A stretch of 64,000 nt of DNA from NCBI GenBank assembly GCA_035294785.1, contig DATGKF010000116.1:1-64000 (forward strand). Direction: 5' to 3'. Position numbers and translations under genes: made by a program. This DNA is from Poindextera sp035294785. Its GTDB lineage: Bacteria > Pseudomonadota > Alphaproteobacteria > Caulobacterales > Caulobacteraceae. Within the stretch, counting starts at the first letter, position 1; each line of letters starts with the position of its first letter. The notes beneath the pieces were generated by a model that had not been told where the DNA came from, did not search any database, and was given only the letters and a program-made list of their open reading frames with translations. Shown here one piece after another: positions 15,971 to 23,840 of this stretch.

Positions 15971-17008
15971 CTACCGCCTGAAACAGCTGACCAGGTCGGC
16001 GATCCAGGCGACCCGCGCCTCCTTGGTGGTCTCCGGGCTCTGTCCGTGGCGCACCACCACCATGTCGAGGTCCGGAATCACCACTGTGTATTGGCCGTCG
16101 TAGCCGTTGGCCGAGAAAGACCCCGGCCCGGCCAGGCCCAGCCACCAGTGGGCGCCGTAGTCGCCGTCGTCGTTCGGCTGTTGCCAGGTCTGGGTTCGCG
16201 CATAGTCGACCCAGCCCTCCGGCAGGATGCGCCGCCCGTCCCAGACCCCGCCCCTGAGATAGAGCAGGCCGAAGCGGGCGAAGTCGCGCGCCGTGCAGAA
16301 GCAGAAGGACGAGCCGATGAAGGTTCCGGCCGCGTCGAACTTGGGGATGGCGCTGGTCATCCCGATCGGGTCGAAGAGCCGCCGGCGCATGAACGCCTCG
16401 AAGTCGGTCCCGACGGCGCCGACGGCGCGGGCGAGCGTGCGGCTCACGATGTTCGAGGTCCCGCTCGAATAGGACCAGAAGGATCCCGGCGCATGCGCCA
16501 GCGGCTTGGCCGCCGCGTAGCCGGCCACGTCGTCCTTGCCCTCGCCGAACAGCATGGCGATGACGTCGGACGGATCTTCGGGCGTGTAGACCTCGACGAA
16601 GGCAAGGCCGCTCGACATGCGCAGCAGAAGGTCGAGCGTGATCGCCGCACGCGGATCGCCCGGCTTCGACCATTCCGGAACGTCGGCGGGCGCCGAGATA
16701 TCGAGCTTGCCGTCGCCGACGGCGATGCCGACCAGCGCATGGGTGATGCTCTTGGCCTTCGACCAGGACGGATAGGTCATGTCGGGGCCATGCGCGGCGT
16801 CGTAGCGCTCGAGCACCAGCCGGCCGTGTTGGATAACGACCAGCGCATGGGTGTGGCCCATCGTGTCCAGCGACGCGGGCGAAAAGGCGAAGTCGAGCAG
16901 CCGGTCGATCCCCGCCCGGTCCGCGCCCGCCGGCAGCGGCCCTTCCGGCCAGGCCGCGGTCGGCCAGGCGACGCCGGCCGGCTGAGGCGGCAGTGGAGGG
17001 AGACTCAC
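15971..17008 (-). CDS. Serine hydrolase, beta-lactamase family
   Basis: 345 residues from GTG 17008, which overlaps the stop of the upstream acyltransferase gene (GTGA). Family motifs: SKAK with following SITHALVGIA (SxxK active site), YSSGTSN (Tyr motif) and HGQ near the C-terminus. It resembles the class C beta-lactamase/6-aminohexanoate-dimer hydrolase group; substrate unknown. Translational coupling to the acyltransferase suggests a lipid or envelope substrate, which is inference. Confidence 0.85.
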   Translation of the reverse strand: MSLPPLPPQPAGVAWPTAAWPEGPLPAGADRAGIDRLLDFAFSPASLDTMGHTHALVVIQHGRLVLERYDAAHGPDMTYPSWSKAKSITHALVGIAVGDGKLDISAPADVPEWSKPGDPRAAITLDLLLRMSSGLAFVEVYTPEDPSDVIAMLFGEGKDDVAGYAAAKPLAHAPGSFWSYSSGTSNIVSRTLARAVGAVGTDFEAFMRRRLFDPIGMTSAIPKFDAAGTFIGSSFCFCTARDFARFGLLYLRGGVWDGRRILPEGWVDYARTQTWQQPNDDGDYGAHWWLGLAGPGSFSANGYDGQYTVVIPDLDMVVVRHGQSPETTKEARVAWIADLVSCFRR

Positions 17009-17793
17009 GCGGCGGCCGCCCCGGCCTTCGCGGCGGCCTCGACCTCGTCCGGCGTCGGCACCAGCACCGACGGAGTCACCGGCTCGCCGCGCGCCTGGGC
17101 GATCAGCTCGCAAGTTCGCGACTCGATGGCGGTCTCCAGCCTTTGCATGAAGGTCGCGCGATCGAGGCCGACGGGAATCGGCTCGAGAAACTCGACCGTC
17201 GCCGCGCCCGGGTTCTTGTGAAAATCCTCCTGCGGCCAGAAGAGGCCGAGGTTGGTCGCCACCGGCACGACCGGCATTTCGAAGTCCTCGTACATATGGA
17301 AGACGCCGGTGCGGTAGCGGAAGTGTTCGCCCACCTTGGCGAGGTGCCCTTCCGGATAGATCAGGATGCGGCGGCCCTCGGCATGGGCGATGGCGGCGTT
17401 GGCGCTCAGCGCCCGGCGCGACTCCGGCCCGCCGCAGTTGTTGACCACGATCGCGCCCATCTTGCGCAGGATGCCGCGCAGCAGCGGGATGCGCTCCATG
17501 TGGTCGCCGGCGACGAAGGTCAGGTTCTTCACGTGGGCGAACATGACAAAGCCGTCGCCCCAGGAATGGTGCTTGCCGGCGACGATGAAGCTGCCTTCGG
17601 GCAGCCGCGCCTCGCCCTCGACTTGCACCTTGATGCCGGCGAACCAGTGCATCGCCCAGAGCATGCGCTTGCAGTAGAAGCGCGCCACGCCGCGCACGAG
17701 CCCGCTCCCCGGCAGAATGACGGCGACGGCGGCCACGAGCACGTAGAAGCCGGAGATCGCCCAGTAGGCGACGCTGAAGGCGAGGCTGCGCAT
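17005..17793 (-). CDS. Lysophospholipid acyltransferase (PlsC/LPLAT family)
   Basis: 262 residues. N-terminal membrane segment (about 8-30). LPLAT motifs: HHSWGD (HX4D catalytic motif) at about residues 75-80, GAIVVNNCGG, and YPEGHL (block III). It transfers an acyl chain to 1-acyl-glycerol-3-phosphate or a related lysolipid at the inner membrane. An Ala-rich tail ends the protein. It is first in a two-gene operon with the serine hydrolase. Confidence 0.88.
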   Translation of the reverse strand: MRSLAFSVAYWAISGFYVLVAAVAVILPGSGLVRGVARFYCKRMLWAMHWFAGIKVQVEGEARLPEGSFIVAGKHHSWGDGFVMFAHVKNLTFVAGDHMERIPLLRGILRKMGAIVVNNCGGPESRRALSANAAIAHAEGRRILIYPEGHLAKVGEHFRYRTGVFHMYEDFEMPVVPVATNLGLFWPQEDFHKNPGAATVEFLEPIPVGLDRATFMQRLETAIESRTCELIAQARGEPVTPSVLVPTPDEVEAAAKAGAAAA

Positions 17794-17884
17794 GCGGCGG
17801 GTCGATGAACTCCTCGGGCGCCCGGCCGCACTATGGAGCGGCGCGCCCGCCTCGCGATAGCGGAAATCTCATCGATGCCCGCCG

Positions 17885-18661
17885 CTAGCCGCGCGCGCTC
17901 GCGCCGGCGTCGACGGTGAAGACGACGCCGGAGGTGTAGGCCGAACGGTCGGAGGCCAGGAAGGCCATCAGGTCGGCGATCTCGCGCGGCTTCGCGGCGC
18001 GCCCGAGCGGGAAGCGCGCCATGAGTTCGCCGTAGCGGCTCTCGTCGCCGAACTGCGCGGCGGCGCGCGTTTTCATCAGCGTCACGATGCGGTCGGTCTC
18101 GACCGGCCCGGGATTGATCCCCACGACGCGGATGCCGTCGTCGACGCTGCGGCCGCCGAGCGCGCGGGTGAAGGTCATGAGCGCCGCGTTGCCGGCCGCG
18201 CCGGCGATGTAGTTGGCGTCGAAGCGTTCGCCGGCGGCGCCGATGTCGTTGATGATCACGCCGCCCCGGCCGCGCGCCTTCATCCGCGCATAGATCAGCC
18301 GGGTGAGGTTGATGTAGCCGAACACCTTCAGCTCCCAGGCGTGGCGCCAGGTCTCTTCATCCACGCGCTCGAGCGAACCGCCGGGCACGTCGCCGGCGTT
18401 GTTGACCAGGATGTCGACGTCGGCCGCCGCCTCGGCCAGGCGGGCGATATCCTCGCCCTGGCGGAGGTCGGCGGGGTGGGAGAGCGCGCGGATGTTGTGC
18501 GCGCGCGAGAGTCCGGCGGCGAGCGCCTCGAGCGCGGCGGCGTTGCGCGCCGCCAGGATGAGGTCGCAGCCTTCTTCGGCGAACGCCTCGGCCGCCGCGG
18601 CGCCGATGCCCTTCGATGCGCCGGTGATGAGCACCGTCTTCCCGCGCAGGTTCAGATCCAT
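17885..18661 (-). CDS. SDR family oxidoreductase with atypical active site
   Basis: 258 residues from ATG 18661, with a strong GGAAGGAG site. The Rossmann motif TGASKGIG and NNAG are intact, and the C-terminal GVVFTVDAG is typical. The usual YxxxK is replaced: the segment reads NYIAGAAGNAAL, so the Lys is Ala, and the usual catalytic Ser region reads NDIGAAG. A subfamily of SDRs with this YIxGAAGNAAL pattern exists. The protein should bind NAD(P) but may not use the standard mechanism. Confidence 0.85.
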   Translation of the reverse strand: MDLNLRGKTVLITGASKGIGAAAAEAFAEEGCDLILAARNAAALEALAAGLSRAHNIRALSHPADLRQGEDIARLAEAAADVDILVNNAGDVPGGSLERVDEETWRHAWELKVFGYINLTRLIYARMKARGRGGVIINDIGAAGERFDANYIAGAAGNAALMTFTRALGGRSVDDGIRVVGINPGPVETDRIVTLMKTRAAAQFGDESRYGELMARFPLGRAAKPREIADLMAFLASDRSAYTSGVVFTVDAGASARG

Positions 18662-18777
18662 GCGAACGCTCCTTCCCGCTGGCTGACGACAAAACCGGGA
18701 GGCGCGCGCCGCCTCAAGCAGAAAGTCGGGCAACCGTCCTTCGCGCGAACCGTTGGGATGGGACGGAGGATCCCCCG

Positions 18778-19050
18778 ATGGCCAAGCGCCGTGCTGATGA
18801 TCGCCACTTCACCCATGGCTCGGGCGGGGCCATGGCGGACGCGACCGCCGATGTCGCGCCCCGGCGCGAGGACCATGACCCGACCTCGCCGCACGCGCGG
18901 CCAGTTCGCGCGCTTCGCAAGACCGAGAAGCCCGATCAACTGGCCGACAAGCTGGCGGCGAGCGAGAACCGCGACGAGGCGCGGCTGGACGAGGGCATCG
19001 AGGAGAGCTTCCCGGCCAGCGATCCGGTCAGCGCGCACCACATCACCTGA
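18778..19050 (+). CDS. Small hydrophilic protein with EESFPASDP motif
   Basis: 90 residues, highly charged, no membrane segment. The C-terminal LDEGIEESFPASDPVSAHH is a short motif found at the end of many small proteobacterial proteins of unknown function. GGAGG precedes the ATG. It is followed 63 bp later by another small basic protein on the same strand; both have the look of stress-induced proteins. Confidence 0.7.
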   Translation: MAKRRADDRHFTHGSGGAMADATADVAPRREDHDPTSPHARPVRALRKTEKPDQLADKLAASENRDEARLDEGIEESFPASDPVSAHHIT

Positions 19051-19113
19051 TCGAAACCCTCGCCCGGCCTCGTCCGTTCTCCGCATACCGAGAGAAGCTT
19101 AGGGAGGTTGGTC

Positions 19114-19407
19114 ATGCCCAGAGGCGACAAGAGCGCCTACACCGACAAGCAAAAACGCCAGGCCGAGCACATCGAGGAAGGCTACGAGGATCGCGGCGTG
19201 GGCGCAAAGGAGGCGGCGCGCCGGGCCTGGGCGACCGTCAACAAGGAGTCCGGCGGCGGCAAGAAATCCGGCTCGGGACGCGGCAAGCCGACGAGCCACG
19301 CGTCGTCACGCAAGGGCGGGCGGATCGGCGGCTCGAGCCAGTCGCACGCCAGCCGCTCTGCGGCGGCCAAGAAGGGCTGGGAGACACGCCGGCGGCGCGG
19401 GCGCTAG
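19114..19407 (+). CDS. Small basic Lys/Arg/Gly-rich protein (plasmid-stabilisation-like)
   Basis: 97 residues. The N-terminal DKQKRQAEHIEEGYEDRG and EAARRAWATVNKESGGGKK are recurrent in small alphaproteobacterial proteins often labelled plasmid stabilisation protein. The rest is Gly/Ser/Lys/Arg-rich and ends in KKGWETRRRRGR, so nucleic-acid binding or intrinsic disorder is likely. GGGAGG lies 6 nt upstream of the ATG. Confidence 0.75.
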   Translation: MPRGDKSAYTDKQKRQAEHIEEGYEDRGVGAKEAARRAWATVNKESGGGKKSGSGRGKPTSHASSRKGGRIGGSSQSHASRSAAAKKGWETRRRRGR

Positions 19408-19464
19408 GGTCCGGCGCCGCACCTCTGCGGGCGCGCCGCCGCGTCATCGCATCGCCTCCTTCTC

Positions 19465-19542
19465 TCAGTGGTAGATGAGGGCGATGAGGATGATGATCGG
19501 GATCGGCACCCCGATCAGCCAAAGTAGCACCGCACGACCCAT
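19465..19542 (-). CDS. 25-residue hydrophobic membrane microprotein
   Basis: ATG (reverse strand) 19540-19542 to TGA 19465-19467. The peptide is nearly all hydrophobic: MGRAVLLWLIGVPIP followed by four Ile and ALIYH. The pattern LLWLxGVPIPIIILIAL recurs in small membrane proteins of Alphaproteobacteria, which supports a real gene. Function unknown. Confidence 0.55.
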   Translation of the reverse strand: MGRAVLLWLIGVPIPIIILIALIYH

Positions 19543-19615
19543 GTCTGGCCTCCCATGCTCGGTTGTCGGGGACGGCAACGGGCGCGGCGGTCCGAAGGTT
19601 CCGCGGGGCCGCCGG

Positions 19616-20341
19616 TCAGCGCCGCTCGCGCAAAGCGCGGTGCCGCCGGGCGGTGACGACCAGCATCACGACCGATGCGAGCGTGGCGACGAAGCCGGCG
19701 AAGATCAGCTGGGCGAGCTGTTGTGAAGGGCCGCTCTGCGCCGAAACCGCCAGCAGCACGATCGAGAAGACGGCCGACGCCACCAGCGCCGCGGCGGCAA
19801 GGTTGCGCCCGCTCCGCGCCCGCTCCAGCTCCAGTTCGCGCGTGTCGGACGGCGCGGCCCCCGCGCCGGACGACGGCTCAGCGACGCCCGCGACGGCCGG
19901 CGGCGCTCGCGGCGCCTCGGGCGTCGGCGCCAGCAGGTCCCGGCCGACGAGGCGGCCGATGGAGCGCAGGGCGAGGCGCCAGCCGGGATGATCGGCCTGG
20001 CCCGTCCAGTCCGACAGGTCGAAATAGTTGATGCCGAAGAACTCTGTCGGCACCTCCATGCTGTCGAACGGCTCGATCGCGACGGGGACGAGGACGCCGC
20101 GGGCGCGGCCGACGCGGCATTCCTGCAGGACCCAGGAGCGCGTGAAGGCGATCGGCGACCAACACCCGAGGACCGCCTGGGCCGACTTCACCGCCTTGTC
20201 GATGACGATGGGGAACTCCGCCCCGCCGTCGATGCCGTCGACGTCGAAGAAAACGGTGAGACCCTTCGCCTCCAGGCCCTGCCTCAGCCGCTCGGCCCGC
20301 TCGCGCGACACCCGTGGGTAGGAGATGAAGACGTCGACCAC
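19616..20341 (-). CDS. TIR-domain membrane protein
   Basis: 241 residues from GTG 20341. The frame is open to 20485, but those extra residues overlap the neighbouring gst gene and are Arg/Pro-rich, so they are rejected. The TIR domain spans about 2-130: DVFISYPRVSRERAERLRQG (strand A and box 1), FFDVDGIDGG, and SPIAFTRSWVLQEC with Glu74 at the position of the NADase catalytic Glu. A Pro/Ala linker leads to two membrane helices (about 185-207 and 215-235) and a basic tail. Bacterial TIR proteins often act as NAD-consuming effectors in anti-phage defence. Here no sensor gene is adjacent, so the role is open. Confidence 0.8.
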   Translation of the reverse strand: MVDVFISYPRVSRERAERLRQGLEAKGLTVFFDVDGIDGGAEFPIVIDKAVKSAQAVLGCWSPIAFTRSWVLQECRVGRARGVLVPVAIEPFDSMEVPTEFFGINYFDLSDWTGQADHPGWRLALRSIGRLVGRDLLAPTPEAPRAPPAVAGVAEPSSGAGAAPSDTRELELERARSGRNLAAAALVASAVFSIVLLAVSAQSGPSQQLAQLIFAGFVATLASVVMLVVTARRHRALRERR

Positions 20342-20414
20342 GCGGCCCCCTTGTCGCCGAGCGCCGCCGTCCGTCTTCGGCCGACGCAGCCCGAAGTCTA
20401 ATCCACTCCGCCGT

Positions 20415-21014
20415 TCAGGCGAACCGGGCCCGCGCGGCGAGCGCCGCCGGGCGGGCGTAGCAGCGGCCGAGCCAGCCGACGACATTCGGATAAGGAGAAA
20501 GGTCCAGGTGCATGCTGCGCGAGGGCGAAAGCACGCCCGCGACGTTGAGGTCGGCGACCGAGAAGGCGTCGCCGACCAGCCAGTCCGCCTGGGCGAGCGC
20601 GCGCTCGAGCGTGGCCAGCGCCGCGGCGATGGCGGGCCGCACGAGCTCGGCGGCGGCCGCCGGCGAAGCGCTCTCGCGCGTTTCGCGGCAGATCCAGGGC
20701 TCGAGCTCGCCCTGCGCCCAGAGACTCCAGCGCCAGACGCGGGCCTCGCTCTCGAGCGTCCGCGGATAGAGCCGCCCCCGCGCGTGACGCTTGGCGAGGT
20801 AGAGGTTGATCGCCAGCGACTCGCTGAGCGCCAGGCCGTCCTCTTCGATCAGCGGGATCGCGCCGGCCGGGTTCAGCGCCAGGAAGGCCGGCGACTTCAG
20901 CCGCGCATCGTCATAGGCGACGGGATCGTGGACGTAGCCCACGCCCAGCTCCTCGGCCATCCAGAGCACCCGCATCGTCCGGCTGCGGGCCGAGCCGTGA
21001 ATCGTCAGCGCCAT
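20415..21014 (-). CDS. Glutathione S-transferase family protein
   Basis: 199 residues. N-terminal thioredoxin-like domain (ends with the conserved PAGAIPLIEEDGLALSES, with the Ser/Pro that bind glutathione) and an all-helical C-terminal domain (about 85-195; VGDAFSVADL N-capping motif). Substrate unknown. ATG 21014. It is divergent from the YncE/TonB operon. Confidence 0.88.
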   Translation of the reverse strand: MALTIHGSARSRTMRVLWMAEELGVGYVHDPVAYDDARLKSPAFLALNPAGAIPLIEEDGLALSESLAINLYLAKRHARGRLYPRTLESEARVWRWSLWAQGELEPWICRETRESASPAAAAELVRPAIAAALATLERALAQADWLVGDAFSVADLNVAGVLSPSRSMHLDLSPYPNVVGWLGRCYARPAALAARARFA

Positions 21015-21169
21015 GGGCGAATCTACTGCCGGCCCGAAGGCTGTCCAGCGCGCGAAACTGGCATCGGCGCCGAACCGACACCAGACGTTGGACACCGCAA
21101 CGACGAGCCTGCCGTACGCCCGATTGACAGGCATGACGACCGGCGCAAGATATCCCGCATAGGAACACG

Positions 21170-21190
21170 CTGTTCCGTATAACGGAACAG
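21170..21190. promoter_or_regulatory. Perfect 9-3-9 palindrome, candidate IclR operator
   Basis: CTGTTCCGT-ATA-ACGGAACAG. It is 15 bp before the TTG start of the first YncE-like gene, and a TTGACA (21124-21129) that could be a -35 element lies upstream, so a bound dimer would cover the transcription start. IclR-family proteins bind palindromes of about this size, and the operon ends with an IclR gene. The link is inference. Confidence 0.55.
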
Positions 21191-21205
21191 CAAGAGGGGG
21201 AACTC

Positions 21206-22270
21206 TTGGGCGCGCGGGGACTGGCTCTGGCACTTGGCTTGGCGCTGACCGGACTGGCGACCGGAGCCGGCGCGCACGACTATGTCTTCGTGCAGGCGAC
21301 GATGACGAAGGACATCTACGTCGTCGACGCCGAGACCTATCAGGTCATCGACCGCATCCAGATCGGCGACTACACCGACGACGTCGTCGGATCTCCCGAC
21401 GGGCGCCTCGCGTTCGGCAACGCCCAGATCGGGAGCGGCAGTCCGCTCGGTTGGGAAGCGAACGACGCCGGCAAGGTGTTCGCCATCGACACCGCGACCG
21501 ACAAGATCGTGTGGTCGACCTTCGTCGACGGCTCGCCGCACCATCTGGCCGTCAGCCCCGACGGATCGCGCGTTTACGTGCCGCTGTTCGACCGCGCCTA
21601 TCTGCTCGTGCTCGACGCCCACACCGGTCAGCAGATTCAGCGCTGGTACACGCTGACCGGCAACCACAGCACCGAGGTCAGTCGCGACGGCGCCCGGCTC
21701 TACGTGGGCAACATGCTGGCCGACCTGATCTGGGTCTACGACACGTCGGACGGCAAGATCGTCAGGGTCATCCACACTGGCGCCGCGGTCCGGCCGCTCA
21801 GGCTTGCGCCCGACCAGACCCACATCATCTATCAGCTGTCGCGCCTGCACGGGTTCAAGGTCAGCGACGTCACAACCGGCGCGCTTGCCAAAACGGTCTC
21901 CGGGCCGCCGCTGCCCGCCGCGGCGCAGCTGCCCGACGCCTACCCCTACACGATCGACCACGGCCTGGGCGTAACGCCGGATGGAGCCAGGCTACTCACC
22001 GCCTCGTCCATCGGCGGATACGTCGCCATCTACCGGCTGCCCGACTACACGCTGATTGGAACGGTCAAGGTCGGCGACGATCCCAACTGGGTAGCCTTCC
22101 GCTCCGACTCGAAAATCGCCTTCGTGACCGACCGCGGGTCGAACGCGCTTTCGGTCGTCGACCTTGCCGCGATGAGCGAGGTCAAGCGCATTCCCATGGG
22201 CCGCATGCCGCAGCGGCTGAGCGTCATCAGCGCGCCGCACCGCGAGGCGTCGATGGCGGCGGTCCCATGA
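21206..22270 (+). CDS. Exported YncE-like beta-propeller protein 1
   Basis: 354 residues from TTG 21206 with AGAGGGGG 5 nt upstream. Signal peptide about 1-23 (ends GAGAHD). The mature protein is built of YVTN/NHL-type repeats (AVSPDGSRVYVP, VSRDGARLYVGN, VTPDGARLLTAS), as in seven-bladed periplasmic propellers of the YncE type. In E. coli yncE lies beside the TonB-receptor gene yncD, an arrangement echoed here. Ligand unknown. The stop overlaps the next gene (ATGA). Confidence 0.88.
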   Translation: MGARGLALALGLALTGLATGAGAHDYVFVQATMTKDIYVVDAETYQVIDRIQIGDYTDDVVGSPDGRLAFGNAQIGSGSPLGWEANDAGKVFAIDTATDKIVWSTFVDGSPHHLAVSPDGSRVYVPLFDRAYLLVLDAHTGQQIQRWYTLTGNHSTEVSRDGARLYVGNMLADLIWVYDTSDGKIVRVIHTGAAVRPLRLAPDQTHIIYQLSRLHGFKVSDVTTGALAKTVSGPPLPAAAQLPDAYPYTIDHGLGVTPDGARLLTASSIGGYVAIYRLPDYTLIGTVKVGDDPNWVAFRSDSKIAFVTDRGSNALSVVDLAAMSEVKRIPMGRMPQRLSVISAPHREASMAAVP

Positions 22271-22770
22271 GCGCCGATCGCCGCGCCTTCGTCGCGATGT
22301 CGGTGGCGGCCATGCTCGCGCCGCCCGCCGCGCGCGCCAGCCAAGCCGGTCAGACCGATATCGGCTATTGGGACGAGCCCATTCCCGTCGGCGACGTCCG
22401 CCTCGGCGACTGGCGCATCGCGCTCGTCGAAGGCGTGCCGATCTTCCTGCGCCGGCGCACGGCCGACGAGGTGCGCCAGGCAAGGGCCACGCCGCTCTCC
22501 GACCTGCCCGAGCCGGCCCGCGACGACACGCGCGCGCCGGGCGGCGAATGGCTGGTCGTCGCGGGGGTCTGCACCCACGCCGGCTGCCCGGTGCAGGCCG
22601 GCCTTGGACCCTACGCCGGCTGGCAGTGCTTCTGCCACGGCTCGGTTTACGACCTCTCGGGCCGCATCCGGCGCGGACCCGCCAAGCACAACCTGCCGGT
22701 CATCCCGCACCAGTTCGCCGCCGGGGCCATCACGCTCGCACGGCCGCGCGATTTCCAAGGAGCCGCCTGA
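22267..22770 (+). CDS. Tat-exported Rieske 2Fe-2S protein
   Basis: 167 residues. N-terminal twin-Arg signal (DRRAFVAMSVAAMLAPPAA, no other charge). The Rieske cluster motifs are complete: CTHAGC (Cys102, His104, Cys107) and CFCHGS (Cys121, Cys123, His124), the cytochrome bc1-type pattern in which C102/H104/C121/H124 bind the cluster and C107-C123 form a disulfide. No other bc1 subunit is present, so it is an orphan periplasmic electron carrier. It overlaps both neighbours by 1-4 nt, so it belongs to the receptor operon. Confidence 0.9.
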   Translation: MSADRRAFVAMSVAAMLAPPAARASQAGQTDIGYWDEPIPVGDVRLGDWRIALVEGVPIFLRRRTADEVRQARATPLSDLPEPARDDTRAPGGEWLVVAGVCTHAGCPVQAGLGPYAGWQCFCHGSVYDLSGRIRRGPAKHNLPVIPHQFAAGAITLARPRDFQGAA

Positions 22771-23810
22771 TGCGACGATCTCTCGCCGCCTGTCTCGCCA
22801 TGGCCTTCGCCGCCACGCTCGGCGCGGCCGCGCAGGCCGCCGAACCGACGGCGCCCGGCCCAGGCCCCTACAAGGTCGTGAAGACCATCACCGGTGACGA
22901 CGTGTTCTGGGACTACGGGACCGTCATCCCCGAGGAGCAGCGCCTCTATCTGGGACGCGAGGATGGCGTCTCGGTGCTCGACCTGAGGACCGACAAGCTG
23001 ACGCCGGTGTTCGTCCCCGGCAAGCAAGTGCACGCCATCGTGCCGCTGCCAGGCGGGCGGGCGTTGTTCACCCAGGGCGCGGTCGGCCTCGCCACCGTCT
23101 TCGACCGCAAGAGCGGCAAGGTGATCCGCGACATCGACGTCGGCAAGAAGCCGGACGGGGCCGTGCGCAACCCGAAGACCGGCGAGGTGATCATCTTCGA
23201 CGGCGTCTTGAACCAGGTCATCTTCGTCGATCCCGACAAGGGCAAGGTGCTGGCGCGCATCCCCGTCGAGGGTGAGCCGGACTCGCCGGTGCTCGATGGC
23301 AAAGGGCGGCTTTTCTTCAACATCACCGACCATAGCGAGGTCGCGGTCGTCGACCTCGCCAGCCGCAAGCTGGTCAACCGCTACGCGATGCCGAACTGCC
23401 AGGACGCCTCGCCGCTGGCGTTCGACAAGGCGCGGGGAATCCTGCTGGCGGGCTGCGCCAACCTGAAGGTGGTGGGCCTGAAGGCCAGCAACGGCGACAT
23501 CCTCGGGACGGCCACGATCGGCAAATACCCGGACGTGATCGTGTTCGATCCGCTCCGCCACGTCTTCTACGCGCCGACCGTGATTCCGGGCTCGATGACG
23601 GTGATCGGCGAGGACCGCAACGGCGCGCCGGTGGCGCTGGCCAACCTGCCGCTCGCCTTCGGCGTCCACACCGACGCGCTCGATGCGGCGTCGGGCCGTC
23701 TCTACGTGCCGGCCGGCGACCTGAAGCTGGTCCCGGGACAGCGCCCGGCGGTTGGGGCGGGCACGTTCAAGATCTTCGTCGTCGACGTCTCGCACACGCC
23801 CGCCCGGTAG
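22770..23810 (+). CDS. Exported YncE-like beta-propeller protein 2
   Basis: 346 residues. Signal peptide about 1-23 (ends AQAAE). Propeller-type repeats follow (YGTVIPEEQRLYLGRED, VSVLDLRTDKL, VFDRKSGKVIRDIDVGKKP, VAVVDLASRKLV). It contains two Cys (in NCQDAS and AGCAN) that could form a disulfide. It is only distantly similar to the first propeller, so the two probably have distinct partners. Start ATG shares bases with the Rieske stop (TGATG). Confidence 0.85.
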   Translation: MRRSLAACLAMAFAATLGAAAQAAEPTAPGPGPYKVVKTITGDDVFWDYGTVIPEEQRLYLGREDGVSVLDLRTDKLTPVFVPGKQVHAIVPLPGGRALFTQGAVGLATVFDRKSGKVIRDIDVGKKPDGAVRNPKTGEVIIFDGVLNQVIFVDPDKGKVLARIPVEGEPDSPVLDGKGRLFFNITDHSEVAVVDLASRKLVNRYAMPNCQDASPLAFDKARGILLAGCANLKVVGLKASNGDILGTATIGKYPDVIVFDPLRHVFYAPTVIPGSMTVIGEDRNGAPVALANLPLAFGVHTDALDAASGRLYVPAGDLKLVPGQRPAVGAGTFKIFVVDVSHTPAR

Positions 23811-23840
23811 GCGGGGCGAAACCAGGGGGAGGGCGTATCC

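Noticed and set aside
20342..20485. N-terminal extension of the TIR protein to an ATG at 20485
   Set aside because: The added 48 residues are Arg/Pro/Gly-rich and overlap the 3' part of gst; the GTG at 20341 begins the TIR strand directly.
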